This document shows, in pieces, positions 1 through 6,588 of a stretch of DNA of 10,200 nucleotides. Position 1 is the stretch's first letter. Each line of letters begins with the position of its first letter. The stretch is taken from assembly GCA_009839775.1 (NCBI GenBank), contig VXOZ01000222.1, positions 1 through 10,200 on the forward strand, read 5' to 3'. Origin of the DNA: Chloroflexota bacterium (GTDB lineage Bacteria > Chloroflexota > UBA11872 > VXOZ01). Position numbers and translations under genes: made by a program. The notes beneath the pieces are model-generated. The model worked only from the letters and a program-made list of their open reading frames with translations, had not been told where the DNA came from and did not search any database.

Positions 1-1
1 A

Positions 2-1210
2 ATGAACCGGGTACTGGATTTTGACGCAGAGGCGGGGTTGATCACGGTCGAGGCCGGCATCTACTGGCCGGAACTCATCGCAGCCTGTCGGCAAGCCGAC
101 CGCGAAGACACGCCGCAGTGGGCGATCGCGCAAAAGCAGACGGGCGGCGATCGCATGAGCATCGGCGGCGCGCTGGCTGCGAACGTGCACGGCCGCGGCC
201 TGCGCATGCGACCCATCATCAATGATGTCGAATCCCTCGTCCTCGTCGATGCCAGCGGGAACATCCAGAAGTGCAGCCGCGCGGAAAACGCCGAACTGTT
301 TCGACTGGTTATCGGCGGGTACGGTCTATTCGGCGTGGTCTATAGTGTCACGCTGCGCTTGGCGCCGCGACAGAAACTGCAACGCGTCGTCAGCGTCATC
401 GACATTGAGGAACTCATGCCGGCGTTCGAACAGCGCATTGCCGATGGGTTCCTCTACGGTGACTTTCAGTATTCGATAGATGATTCTGCTGCCACCTATC
501 TTACACGAGGCGTGTTTTCCTGCTACCGACCCATTTCTCTGGACACGCCTATTCCCAACGATCAACTGGAGTTATCCGTCGACGATTGGCGGCGCTTGAT
601 CCTCTATGCTCATGCGAATAAACCGCAAGCCTTCGAGGAGTACGTCGCCCACTACCTCGCTACGGACGGTCAAATCTACTGGTCGGACTTGCATCAGCTT
701 GGCTACTACGAGGAGAATTACCATCGCGCGCTTGACCAGTACCTCCATGCCCCCGCGCCCGCAACGGAGGTTATCACCGAAATCTACGTGCCGCGCCATG
801 CGCTGGCGCAATTCATGTACGCTGTCCGCGAAGACTTTCGGCGGCACAAGACCGAGGTGGTCTATGGCACTATCCGCCTCGTTGAGCGTGATGAGGAGAG
901 TTTCCTCGCGTGGGCGCGGGAGAGTTTCGCCTGCATTATCTTCAATCTGCACGTGTCTCACACGCCGGAGGGTCAGGAGGATGCCGCCGCTGCTTTTCGC
1001 CGCCTGATTGACCGAGCCATTCAACTCAACGGCAGTTACTACTTGACGTACCACAAGCACGCCACACGCGCACAGGTGGAGCAGTGCTACCCGCAGTTCT
1101 CGGAGTTCCTCCGCCTCAAGCAGCGCTACGACCCGGACGAGCGCATACAGAGCGACTGGTATCGCCATTACACCACTATGTTTTCGGATGCGACCATTGA
1201 GGCGATGTAA
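2..1210 (+). CDS. FAD-linked oxidoreductase (FAD_binding_4/PCMH type), 5'-truncated by window edge
   Basis: This is the C-terminal 402 residues of a flavoprotein oxidoreductase that binds FAD through a PCMH-type domain. The visible part starts inside the FAD domain: residues 12-30 (GLITVEAGIYWPELIAACR) match the strand and helix that follow the N-terminal FAD pyrophosphate loop, and that loop is missing. The ATG at base 2 is therefore probably an internal Met, and the true start lies upstream. The second FAD signature is clear: residues 53-65 (SIGGALAANVHGR), then an acidic/Gly strand near 80-87 and GGYGLFGVVYSVTLRL at 105-120. The C-terminus has RYDPDERIQSDWYRHY, the DP-x-x-x-QSD type of ending seen in DprE1-like and related sugar or sterol FAD oxidoreductases. 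The substrate cannot be read from the sequence; a sugar, sugar lactone or polyprenyl-sugar are possibilities. It ends with TAA. The family call is firm, the specific function is not. Confidence 0.85.
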   Translation: MNRVLDFDAEAGLITVEAGIYWPELIAACRQADREDTPQWAIAQKQTGGDRMSIGGALAANVHGRGLRMRPIINDVESLVLVDASGNIQKCSRAENAELFRLVIGGYGLFGVVYSVTLRLAPRQKLQRVVSVIDIEELMPAFEQRIADGFLYGDFQYSIDDSAATYLTRGVFSCYRPISLDTPIPNDQLELSVDDWRRLILYAHANKPQAFEEYVAHYLATDGQIYWSDLHQLGYYEENYHRALDQYLHAPAPATEVITEIYVPRHALAQFMYAVREDFRRHKTEVVYGTIRLVERDEESFLAWARESFACIIFNLHVSHTPEGQEDAAAAFRRLIDRAIQLNGSYYLTYHKHATRAQVEQCYPQFSEFLRLKQRYDPDERIQSDWYRHYTTMFSDATIEAM

Positions 1211-1310
1211 CAGCCTGGGAAGCGAGTGGATGAGACACTATCTGGAGTGTTCATTTGTGTCCCGTGCACCTAATGAGCGTGTTCCTTAGTCCTTGCGAAC
1301 ACACTCTCCA

Positions 1311-1315
1311 AGGAG
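1311..1315 (+). promoter_or_regulatory. Strong Shine-Dalgarno (AGGAG) misplaced for the ATG at 1343
   Basis: AAGGAG ends 27 bases before the ATG at 1343, too far to serve it. It lies 9 bases before an in-frame ATC at 1325. The reading frame is open from just after a TGA at 1274-1276, and it contains no ATG, GTG or TTG codon before 1343. The spacing therefore points either to an unusual ATC start giving the N-terminus (M)KIHEPMTVLTD, or to initiation at 1343 without a good SD. Confidence 0.5.
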
Positions 1316-1342
1316 AAGCAACCCATCAAAATCCACGAACCC

Positions 1343-2002
1343 ATGACAGTTCTCACCGACGTTGTGCTTGGGATCTGTAACGCACGGTGGGGCATCGCAC
1401 TGCTGCGGCAAGGGTGCGCGCAGCGGCAATACTCGCAGGTGCTCTGGGGTATCGGCTTCCTTGCAGCAGCCATGGCGGCAATCCTAGGCGGCATCTCGCA
1501 TGCCGTGGGCGATCAGTCACCGTCGACGCGGCGCAAGCTGTGGCAGGGGACAACCCTGGCAGCGGGATTCACCAGCGCAAGCATGTTCGCGAGCACCGCG
1601 CTTGCTTGCACGACGCGACCGCTGAAGGGCAAGCTCCTCGTGGTCATCGTGGCTAAGCTGCTGGCTTACTGCGGTTGGATGGCGGCCCACGACAGATTCA
1701 TCTATGTCATTATTGACTACGGCACGGCGATGGCGGGCATCGTCGCGTTCCACGGACCGGCCGCTCTGCGCAGGAGCGCCTCCGAGTCACGCTACATCGT
1801 GGGTGGCGTCTTGGTCTCCCTCGCCGCTGCGTTCATCCAGATGCGCAAGGTCACGCTTCATCGCCACTTCAACCACAATGACCTGTATCATCTCATACAG
1901 ATTGGCGCCTGCTACCTTTTCTACAGAGGTGGGCGGCTGTTGCAAGATCAACGGGAGCCGTCGACGAACAGAACTCCATCTGAGGTCAGTGGTAAGTCAT
2001 GA
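1343..2002 (+). CDS. Small polytopic membrane protein, DUF6962/CREST-like, function unknown
   Basis: A 219-residue integral membrane protein with about six to seven hydrophobic segments (near residues 5-22, 33-56, 68-90, 97-114, 118-138, 151-168 and 181-196). No signal peptide is needed. Polar residues lie in or next to membrane segments: S52-H53 in GGISHAVG, D117 and D125 in the middle helices, and a His-rich stretch HRHFNHNDLYH (173-183) opening the last helix. An early-helix His plus a late His pair is the pattern of the CREST superfamily (alkaline ceramidases, PAQR receptors), which bind zinc in the membrane and cleave amides. HNDLYH resembles what I recall of the DUF6962 family. This is a resemblance by eye, not a database hit, and the His spacing is not the classical HxxxH. 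A hydrolase role is inference. The start may be 18 bases upstream at an ATC codon. It sits 132 bases after the oxidoreductase and 111 before the transporter. Confidence 0.75.
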   Translation: MTVLTDVVLGICNARWGIALLRQGCAQRQYSQVLWGIGFLAAAMAAILGGISHAVGDQSPSTRRKLWQGTTLAAGFTSASMFASTALACTTRPLKGKLLVVIVAKLLAYCGWMAAHDRFIYVIIDYGTAMAGIVAFHGPAALRRSASESRYIVGGVLVSLAAAFIQMRKVTLHRHFNHNDLYHLIQIGACYLFYRGGRLLQDQREPSTNRTPSEVSGKS

Positions 2003-2113
2003 ATTCCCACTCTCGAAGCCTTGACTGATAGCGAGCGCAAGTTGCCAGGGAGAATCAAACGCCACTCCCGTTAGCGTAAGGTCGCATACGTATATCCGAG
2101 AGGGAGCAATGCT

Positions 2114-3370
2114 ATGTCGCAGGAGACCAAGCAACGCATCTCAATCCCATTCCTTGCCCGGATCAGCCTCTTCTGGCTGGGACTTTCGACTGTCTGGGCC
2201 GGTCTGAACGTTGTCTACCTGCCCGACCGGGTAGAGACACTTGTGGGTTCGGCGAATAAGGGCACATTTCTTGGCCTGTTGGTCTCGACCGGACTCGTTG
2301 TCGCCATAGTTGTCCAGCCGGTTATGGGCGCCGTTAGTGACCGGTCCACCTCGCGATGGGGCCGCCGCAAACCGTACATGCTCTTGGGCTCACTCGTGAG
2401 TGCCCTCTTTCTGCTACTCATGGCCGCTGTCAGCACCTATGCCCTGCTCTTCGCGGCAGTGATTCTGCTCCAGGTTTCGGCCAACAGCGCACACGGACCA
2501 TACCAAGGCATCATTCCCGATCTTGTGCCACAAAATCAGCGGGGTCGGGCATCGGGGTTCTTCGGCCTCGCCAATCAAATCGGAGTCCTATTGGGCGCGC
2601 TCGTTGCGGGGCAATTCCTGGATCGCGGGCAGCCTGGCAACTACCATTTTGTCGCCGCTGGCGTTCTCGTGTTTGTGGCAGTGGTCTCTGCCCTCACTAT
2701 CCGCGAGGAGCCGTTGGCGGAGAAGCCGGAATTCACCGGTGTATTCAGCGAGTTTCGCACGCGCCTTGCAGAGCTGCGCACCAGGCCCGGCTTTGCCTGG
2801 ATACTGCTCTCACGTCTGTTCTTCTTCATGGGACTGCTTGCGGCAGACCAGATTCTGCTGTACTTCATACGAGAGCGCTTGGGCATGGATGAGAACGCGG
2901 GACTTTACGTGACCATGGCGCTTGCGGTGCTCATCGTAATGGCGGGAGTGGTCACGGTGCCGGCGGGTTGGATGTCGGATCGGACTGACAGACGAAAACT
3001 GGTGTTTGCCGCCTGCAGCGTCGGAGTGATTGCATCCGGGGTCTTGCTCTTCACGGCGAATCTCCCTATGCTCCTCGTTGCCTTTGCAGTCCTGGGAATG
3101 GCGGTGGGCCTGTTCGTTGCCTCAGATTGGGCCTTGGCGATCGATCTCATTCCCGATCCGAGAGCGCCGGGCCTGTACATGGGACTGACTAACCTTGCCA
3201 CCGGCGGCGGAGACGCCCTCGGGAGCCTCAGCGCGGGCGTGGTGCTGGATACCTTCAATAGGATGCAGCCGCTGCTTGGCTACACCGCCGTATTCATCAT
3301 GATGGCGGGGTTCTTTGCGCTCAGCGCGGCAGTCATCCTAAAGGTACCGAGAGTCTACATGGGGGAATAG
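2114..3370 (+). CDS. Major facilitator superfamily transporter, 12 TM
   Basis: A 418-residue inner-membrane secondary transporter with a complete MFS layout of two six-helix halves joined by a charged cytoplasmic loop (about residues 197-228). MFS motif A appears in both halves: GAVSDRSTSRWGRRKPY at 72-88 between helices 2 and 3, and GWMSDRTDRRK at 285-295. A second repeated signature follows helices 4 and 10: GPYQGIIPDLVPQNQRG (128-144) and WALAIDLIPDPRAPGLYMG (339-357). The extended DRSTSRWGRRKPY loop is typical of the GPH/SLC45-like sugar transporter branch, so a sugar, glycoside or similar solute driven by an ion gradient is a reasonable guess, but the substrate is not determined. The start at ATG 2114 is supported by AGGGAG at 2101-2106, 7 bases upstream. 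It converges on nuoF with 152 bases between the stop codons. Confidence 0.9.
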   Translation: MSQETKQRISIPFLARISLFWLGLSTVWAGLNVVYLPDRVETLVGSANKGTFLGLLVSTGLVVAIVVQPVMGAVSDRSTSRWGRRKPYMLLGSLVSALFLLLMAAVSTYALLFAAVILLQVSANSAHGPYQGIIPDLVPQNQRGRASGFFGLANQIGVLLGALVAGQFLDRGQPGNYHFVAAGVLVFVAVVSALTIREEPLAEKPEFTGVFSEFRTRLAELRTRPGFAWILLSRLFFFMGLLAADQILLYFIRERLGMDENAGLYVTMALAVLIVMAGVVTVPAGWMSDRTDRRKLVFAACSVGVIASGVLLFTANLPMLLVAFAVLGMAVGLFVASDWALAIDLIPDPRAPGLYMGLTNLATGGGDALGSLSAGVVLDTFNRMQPLLGYTAVFIMMAGFFALSAAVILKVPRVYMGE

Positions 3371-3522
3371 CGTGCTGTGTCTTTCGCAAGAAATCGAAGG
3401 CCCTGAGAGCCGGGGCACACAGTGGGAATCGAATCTAAAGAAGAAACGCCTGGCAGGACTCGCCTAAAGCCGATCTGACACTTGTGGCCACTACTCGGCA
3501 GCCTAATCCACGCCCAACTGCC

Positions 3523-4878
3523 TTACGCCAAGACTCCACCCTTTTGTGCCACGAGCATCTCTTGCAAGGTGCGGCGGTCGACGTGCTCGTCCGGTTCTGC
3601 GCCATCCATGGGGCAGACGCCAGCCGGACACACCCTTTCGAGAATGTGGGCCTCGTACTCTTTGCGGAAGTTCCGCACGGTGCTGACCACCGGCCACGGC
3701 GCAAACTGGCCGAGTCCGCAGAACGAGGCGCCCATCATGTCGGTGGAGGCGTGTTCGATGAGGTCCATGGTGTCCGGCGCGGCTACACCGTGGCGGACGC
3801 GCTCGAGCAACATCCGTAGTACCCGTGTGCCGTCGCGGCAGGGGAAGCAGAAGCCGCACGACTCTTCCTCAAAAAACGTCGCATCTCGTATCGCTGCGTC
3901 GACGACGCACGTATGATCATCCATTACAACGACGCCCGCCGTGCCGAGGATGGTGCCTGCGGCCTGCACCGGCTTGAAGTCGAGCACTAAGTCAATCATG
4001 TCGGCGGGCAAGATTGCGCTGGAGGCTCCGCCTGGTTTCCAGGCTTTGAGCGCGCGGCCTTGCCAGACACCGCCGCCGTGCTCGTAAATCAGCTCGCGTG
4101 CGGTGGTACCCATGGGCAATTCGTAGGCGCCGGGGCGCTCCACGTGACCCGATAGACAGTAAATGTTGAGCCCCGCGCCTTCATTGACCCCCAGGTTACT
4201 CCACCACTCACCGCCATTGAGAACGATGTCAGGCAAGTTCGAGAGCGTTTCCACATTGTTGATGAGCGTCGGTTTGCCAAACAGTCCTTCGTTGGCCGGG
4301 AAGGGCGGTCGCGCACGCGGGTAGCCGCGCTTGCCTTCCAGGGAGTTCATGATGGCCGTCTCTTCCCCGCAGATGTACGCGCCGGCTCCGCGTCGCAGGT
4401 GCATTTCCACGGAGAAGTCGGTGCCAAGGATGTTCTTGCCAATAAAGCCGCGCGTGTAGGCCTGCTCGATGGCGTGCTTGACCCGTTCGTAGGCCAGGAA
4501 GTACTCACCGCGGATATAGATGAAGATGATGGAGCAGCCGGTGGCGTACGCCGCCAGCAAGCAGCCCTCCACAAGGAGATGGGGGTCTTCCTCGCCAATG
4601 ATGCGATTGGAGAAGGTACCGGGTTCGCTTTCATCGAAATTGCAGAGCACGTACTTGGGCTGTCCACGGGCACCCACCAGGAAGTTCCACTTCATCGCGG
4701 TGGGAAAGCCCGCTCCGCCCCGGCCGCCCATATTCGACGCCCGCACTTCTTCGTGCACGGCTTCGGGAGTCATTTCCGTCAGGGCCTTGCGCAGGGCCGC
4801 ATAGCCGTCGTGGGCCACATAGGACTCTATGTCCTGCGAATTATCGTTATGTATGCGCCGCAGACAGATTTGTTCCAT
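3523..4878 (-). CDS. nuoF: NADH dehydrogenase 51 kDa subunit (NuoF family), FMN- and NADH-binding
   Basis: This subunit takes electrons from NADH onto FMN and passes them to a [4Fe-4S] cluster (N3 in complex I). Over 451 residues the NuoF signatures are in order: the glycine-rich FMN/NADH loop GGRGGAGFPTAMKW (51-64), CNFDESEPGTF (79-89), GAGAYICGEETAIMNSLEGK (164-183, family-typical), RPPFPANEGLFGKPTLINNV (190-209), an SLBB domain (about 238-300), and the cluster ligands C341, C344, C347 and C387 (CGFCFPC and SFCG). The protein lacks the N-terminal thioredoxin-like domain and C-terminal ferredoxin domain of HydB/HndC-type bifurcating enzymes. It keeps a C-terminal CPAGVC (C417, C422) and a short acidic tail. 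The ATG has GAGGA 9 bases upstream. It lies 45 bases after nuoE and is the last gene of the minus-strand run; no nuoG follows. The family call is very secure; a role in complex I versus another complex is open. Confidence 0.95.
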   Translation of the reverse strand: MEQICLRRIHNDNSQDIESYVAHDGYAALRKALTEMTPEAVHEEVRASNMGGRGGAGFPTAMKWNFLVGARGQPKYVLCNFDESEPGTFSNRIIGEEDPHLLVEGCLLAAYATGCSIIFIYIRGEYFLAYERVKHAIEQAYTRGFIGKNILGTDFSVEMHLRRGAGAYICGEETAIMNSLEGKRGYPRARPPFPANEGLFGKPTLINNVETLSNLPDIVLNGGEWWSNLGVNEGAGLNIYCLSGHVERPGAYELPMGTTARELIYEHGGGVWQGRALKAWKPGGASSAILPADMIDLVLDFKPVQAAGTILGTAGVVVMDDHTCVVDAAIRDATFFEEESCGFCFPCRDGTRVLRMLLERVRHGVAAPDTMDLIEHASTDMMGASFCGLGQFAPWPVVSTVRNFRKEYEAHILERVCPAGVCPMDGAEPDEHVDRRTLQEMLVAQKGGVLA

Positions 4879-4923
4879 GCCTTACGTTCCTCGCGGTCGG
4901 CGGGTCATATCTTTGCACAATCC

Positions 4924-5412
4924 TTAGCCATTGATGGTTGTCACGCAAGCCTGTACCTTGGCGAGTGCTTCCTCTGCGGAGACTTGCCCAACGGCCTCTT
5001 CATTGACGAGGAGCGCCGGCGCCTGCTCGCAGAGTCCTAAGCACATCACTTCTTCGACTTCGAACGCATCGTGCTGCTGCTTGGCCGCCTCTTCCAACGT
5101 ATGGAGGATTTCCTGCGCGCCCCGCAGGTGACACGAGAGGTTTACGCAAACACGGGCGATCACCGGTGGCTTTGGCTCGAAGAAGAACATCGTGTAAAAC
5201 GTCGCGACCCCGTAGAGTTGTGCCTTTGTGAGACCCAGCGCCTCTGCCACCATTCCCACCGCCTGAGGTTCCAGGTAGCCGAAATGACGCTGCACAGCGT
5301 GAAGCATGTCGAGTGTCGAGCCAGGCTCTTGTCTACATTCCTCAATATCACGAGACAAGGCTGCGTACTTGGCAGCCTCTGCGCTCTCTACTTTGCCCGG
5401 TTGCTTAGCCAA
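4924..5412 (-). CDS. nuoE: NADH dehydrogenase 24 kDa subunit (NuoE family), [2Fe-2S] thioredoxin-like
   Basis: A 162-residue partner of NuoF, close to the usual bacterial NuoE length. It has a helical N-terminal domain (QRHFGYLEPQAVGMVAEALG, 41-60; LYGVATFYTMF, 66-76) and a C-terminal thioredoxin-like fold with the four [2Fe-2S] (N1a-type) ligands C89, C94, C124 and C128 in the expected Cx4C ... Cx3C pattern (CVNLSC and CLGLC, then the family-typical APALLVNEE). The start is TTG at 5412, chosen because GGAGGG at 5418-5423 lies 5 bases upstream and no ATG occurs before the conserved helical domain. The spacer from the upstream FNR-like gene is 41 bases, and nuoF follows 45 bases later, the usual E-F order. 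With NuoF it would form an NADH-oxidising FMN/Fe-S dimer at the cytoplasmic side. Confidence 0.95.
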   Translation of the reverse strand: MAKQPGKVESAEAAKYAALSRDIEECRQEPGSTLDMLHAVQRHFGYLEPQAVGMVAEALGLTKAQLYGVATFYTMFFFEPKPPVIARVCVNLSCHLRGAQEILHTLEEAAKQQHDAFEVEEVMCLGLCEQAPALLVNEEAVGQVSAEEALAKVQACVTTING

Positions 5413-5417
5413 TACGA

Positions 5418-5423
5418 CCCTCC
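5418..5423 (-). promoter_or_regulatory. Shine-Dalgarno GGAGGG fixing the TTG start of nuoE
   Basis: A near-perfect anti-16S match ends 5 bases before the TTG at 5412 (6 bases if only GGAGG is counted). It is the strongest ribosome site in the minus-strand cluster and compensates for the weak start codon. Confidence 0.8.
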
Positions 5424-5453
5424 GCTGTGATTCCGTTTCGGCGGCAATACGTC

Positions 5454-6473
5454 CTATTTGTCCCGTTTGGTGAATATGTCCATATCGCTGCTGTGACCCG
5501 GGGCCAGCCGCGCGTCGGGGTTAATATACCGCACCGCTTGATTTACTGCCATTCCCGCTTCAGAGGCCCCACAGGCAATCAAGTTTATCTTCCCTTCGTA
5601 GGCGGCAATATCACCGGCCGCGTAGACGCCGGGCCGGCTGGTTTCCATCGTGGCGGGATCAACCTTTATGCCCTTCTTGCCTTCAAGCTCGACCCCCCAC
5701 TTACGGATGACGGTTGTATCCATCAAGAAGCCAATGCAGATGAGGATGATGTCAACCTCAAGATCGAAGGTCTCTTTCGACTGGAGATTGATGATGGTAA
5801 CGCCCGTGAGCGTTCCGTTATTGACGTGCAATTGGTTGGCCTCGTGCCGCGGAAAGTGCACGTCAACTTCAGACATGATCAACTGGCGGACCGTTGCCTC
5901 GTGCGCTTGCCAGACCGGGAGGCGGTGGATGAGCGTGACCATCTTGGCCTCTTTCTCAAGCGCAAGCGCCCAGTCGAGCGCCGAATCCCCGCCGCCGATG
6001 ACCAAGACGCGCTTGTCGCGGAAGAGGTCCATATTCTTGACGGTATAGAATATCTGCGTATCTTCAAATGGCTCAACGCCTTCAAGCCTCAGTTTGCGCG
6101 GCGCAAAGGCGCCATTGCCGTTGGCAATGAGCACCGTCTTGCTCTTGAACTCTTCACCGCTCTGCGATCGCAGCACGTAGATGCCGTCCTGCTCTTCAAA
6201 GTCTAAAATCTTCTGGGAAAGGTGGATCGGATACTTCCACTGGTCGGCCTGCTCGTACATTGCCGACACAAGATCTTTGGCAAGAATCGCGGGAAAACCG
6301 GCCATGTCATAGACGTATTTTTCTGCATAGAGCGCTTGAAGAGCACCGCCTATTTCATCCATCGCTTCTACGAGCTGCGTGTCGAGGTGCCGCACACCGG
6401 CATAGAAGAGCCCAAATAAACCTGTTGGGCCGCCACCGACAATCGTGAGGTCTTTTACTCCATTCTCGCCCAT
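5454..6473 (-). CDS. Thioredoxin-reductase-like ferredoxin:NAD(P)+ oxidoreductase (FNR type 2)
   Basis: A 339-residue FAD flavoprotein of the YumC-like family, which shuttles electrons between ferredoxin (or flavodoxin) and NAD(P)H. The FAD Rossmann motif is GGGPTG (13-18). The family motif KYVYDMAGFP is at 52-61, the nicotinamide-nucleotide Rossmann motif VIGGGDSALDWAL at 158-170, and the second FAD contact PGVYAAGDIA at 281-290. The C-terminal APGHSSDMDIF (324-334) is the flavin-covering tail of FNR type 2. There is no CxxC redox pair after GGGDSA, which argues against thioredoxin reductase. The loop that normally reads HRRxxxRA for the NADPH 2'-phosphate is HRLPVWQA (183-190), so two of three arginines are replaced and NADH use is possible. 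GGAAGGAG at 6483-6490 precedes the ATG by 9 bases. It lies 115 bases after glcF and 41 before nuoE. No ferredoxin gene is in view. Confidence 0.9.
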   Translation of the reverse strand: MGENGVKDLTIVGGGPTGLFGLFYAGVRHLDTQLVEAMDEIGGALQALYAEKYVYDMAGFPAILAKDLVSAMYEQADQWKYPIHLSQKILDFEEQDGIYVLRSQSGEEFKSKTVLIANGNGAFAPRKLRLEGVEPFEDTQIFYTVKNMDLFRDKRVLVIGGGDSALDWALALEKEAKMVTLIHRLPVWQAHEATVRQLIMSEVDVHFPRHEANQLHVNNGTLTGVTIINLQSKETFDLEVDIILICIGFLMDTTVIRKWGVELEGKKGIKVDPATMETSRPGVYAAGDIAAYEGKINLIACGASEAGMAVNQAVRYINPDARLAPGHSSDMDIFTKRDK

Positions 6474-6588
6474 CTTGCCGAACTCCTTCCTGCAATCCCA
6501 TTAGTCCTTTTTTCAATCCTGCTCTCACGTCACCCCCATGAGCAGATCGCCCGCACGCATTCGCCCAACGTTCAAGGGACGCGGAGCG

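Noticed and set aside
572..1168. Long open frame (198 codons) on the minus strand inside the first gene
   Set aside because: It lies wholly antisense to a gene with clear FAD-oxidoreductase motifs and has no recognisable domain. It is an expected shadow in GC-rich DNA.
1279..1302. Inverted repeat GTGTTC ... GAACAC upstream of the CREST-like gene
   Set aside because: Only 6-base arms with a 12-base loop, no U-run after it and no second copy. It could be a regulator site, but nothing supports that.
2003..2113. TTGACT near 2021 as a -35 element for the MFS gene
   Set aside because: No acceptable -10 hexamer lies 16-18 bases downstream.
3371..3522. Convergent spacer examined for a bidirectional terminator (CTGTGT...ACACAG, GGCAG...CTGCC, TTTC-GCAA-GAAA)
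   Set aside because: Each possible stem is short or has a long loop, and none is followed by a U-run on either strand.
5427..6206. 259-codon plus-strand open frame over the FNR-like gene
   Set aside because: Antisense to a protein with complete FAD and nucleotide motifs and lacking motifs of its own, so a shadow frame.
5454..6473. Thioredoxin reductase
   Set aside because: No CxxC active-site pair is present, and the C-terminal PGHSS tail is that of FNR type 2.
6519..6545. Inverted repeat CTGCTC ... GAGCAG (6-base arms, 15-base loop) in the glcF-FNR spacer, near a T-rich run
   Set aside because: On the minus (transcribed) strand the stem is followed by an A-rich run, not U, so it is not an intrinsic terminator. 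A 6-base stem with a 15-base loop is weak and could be chance.
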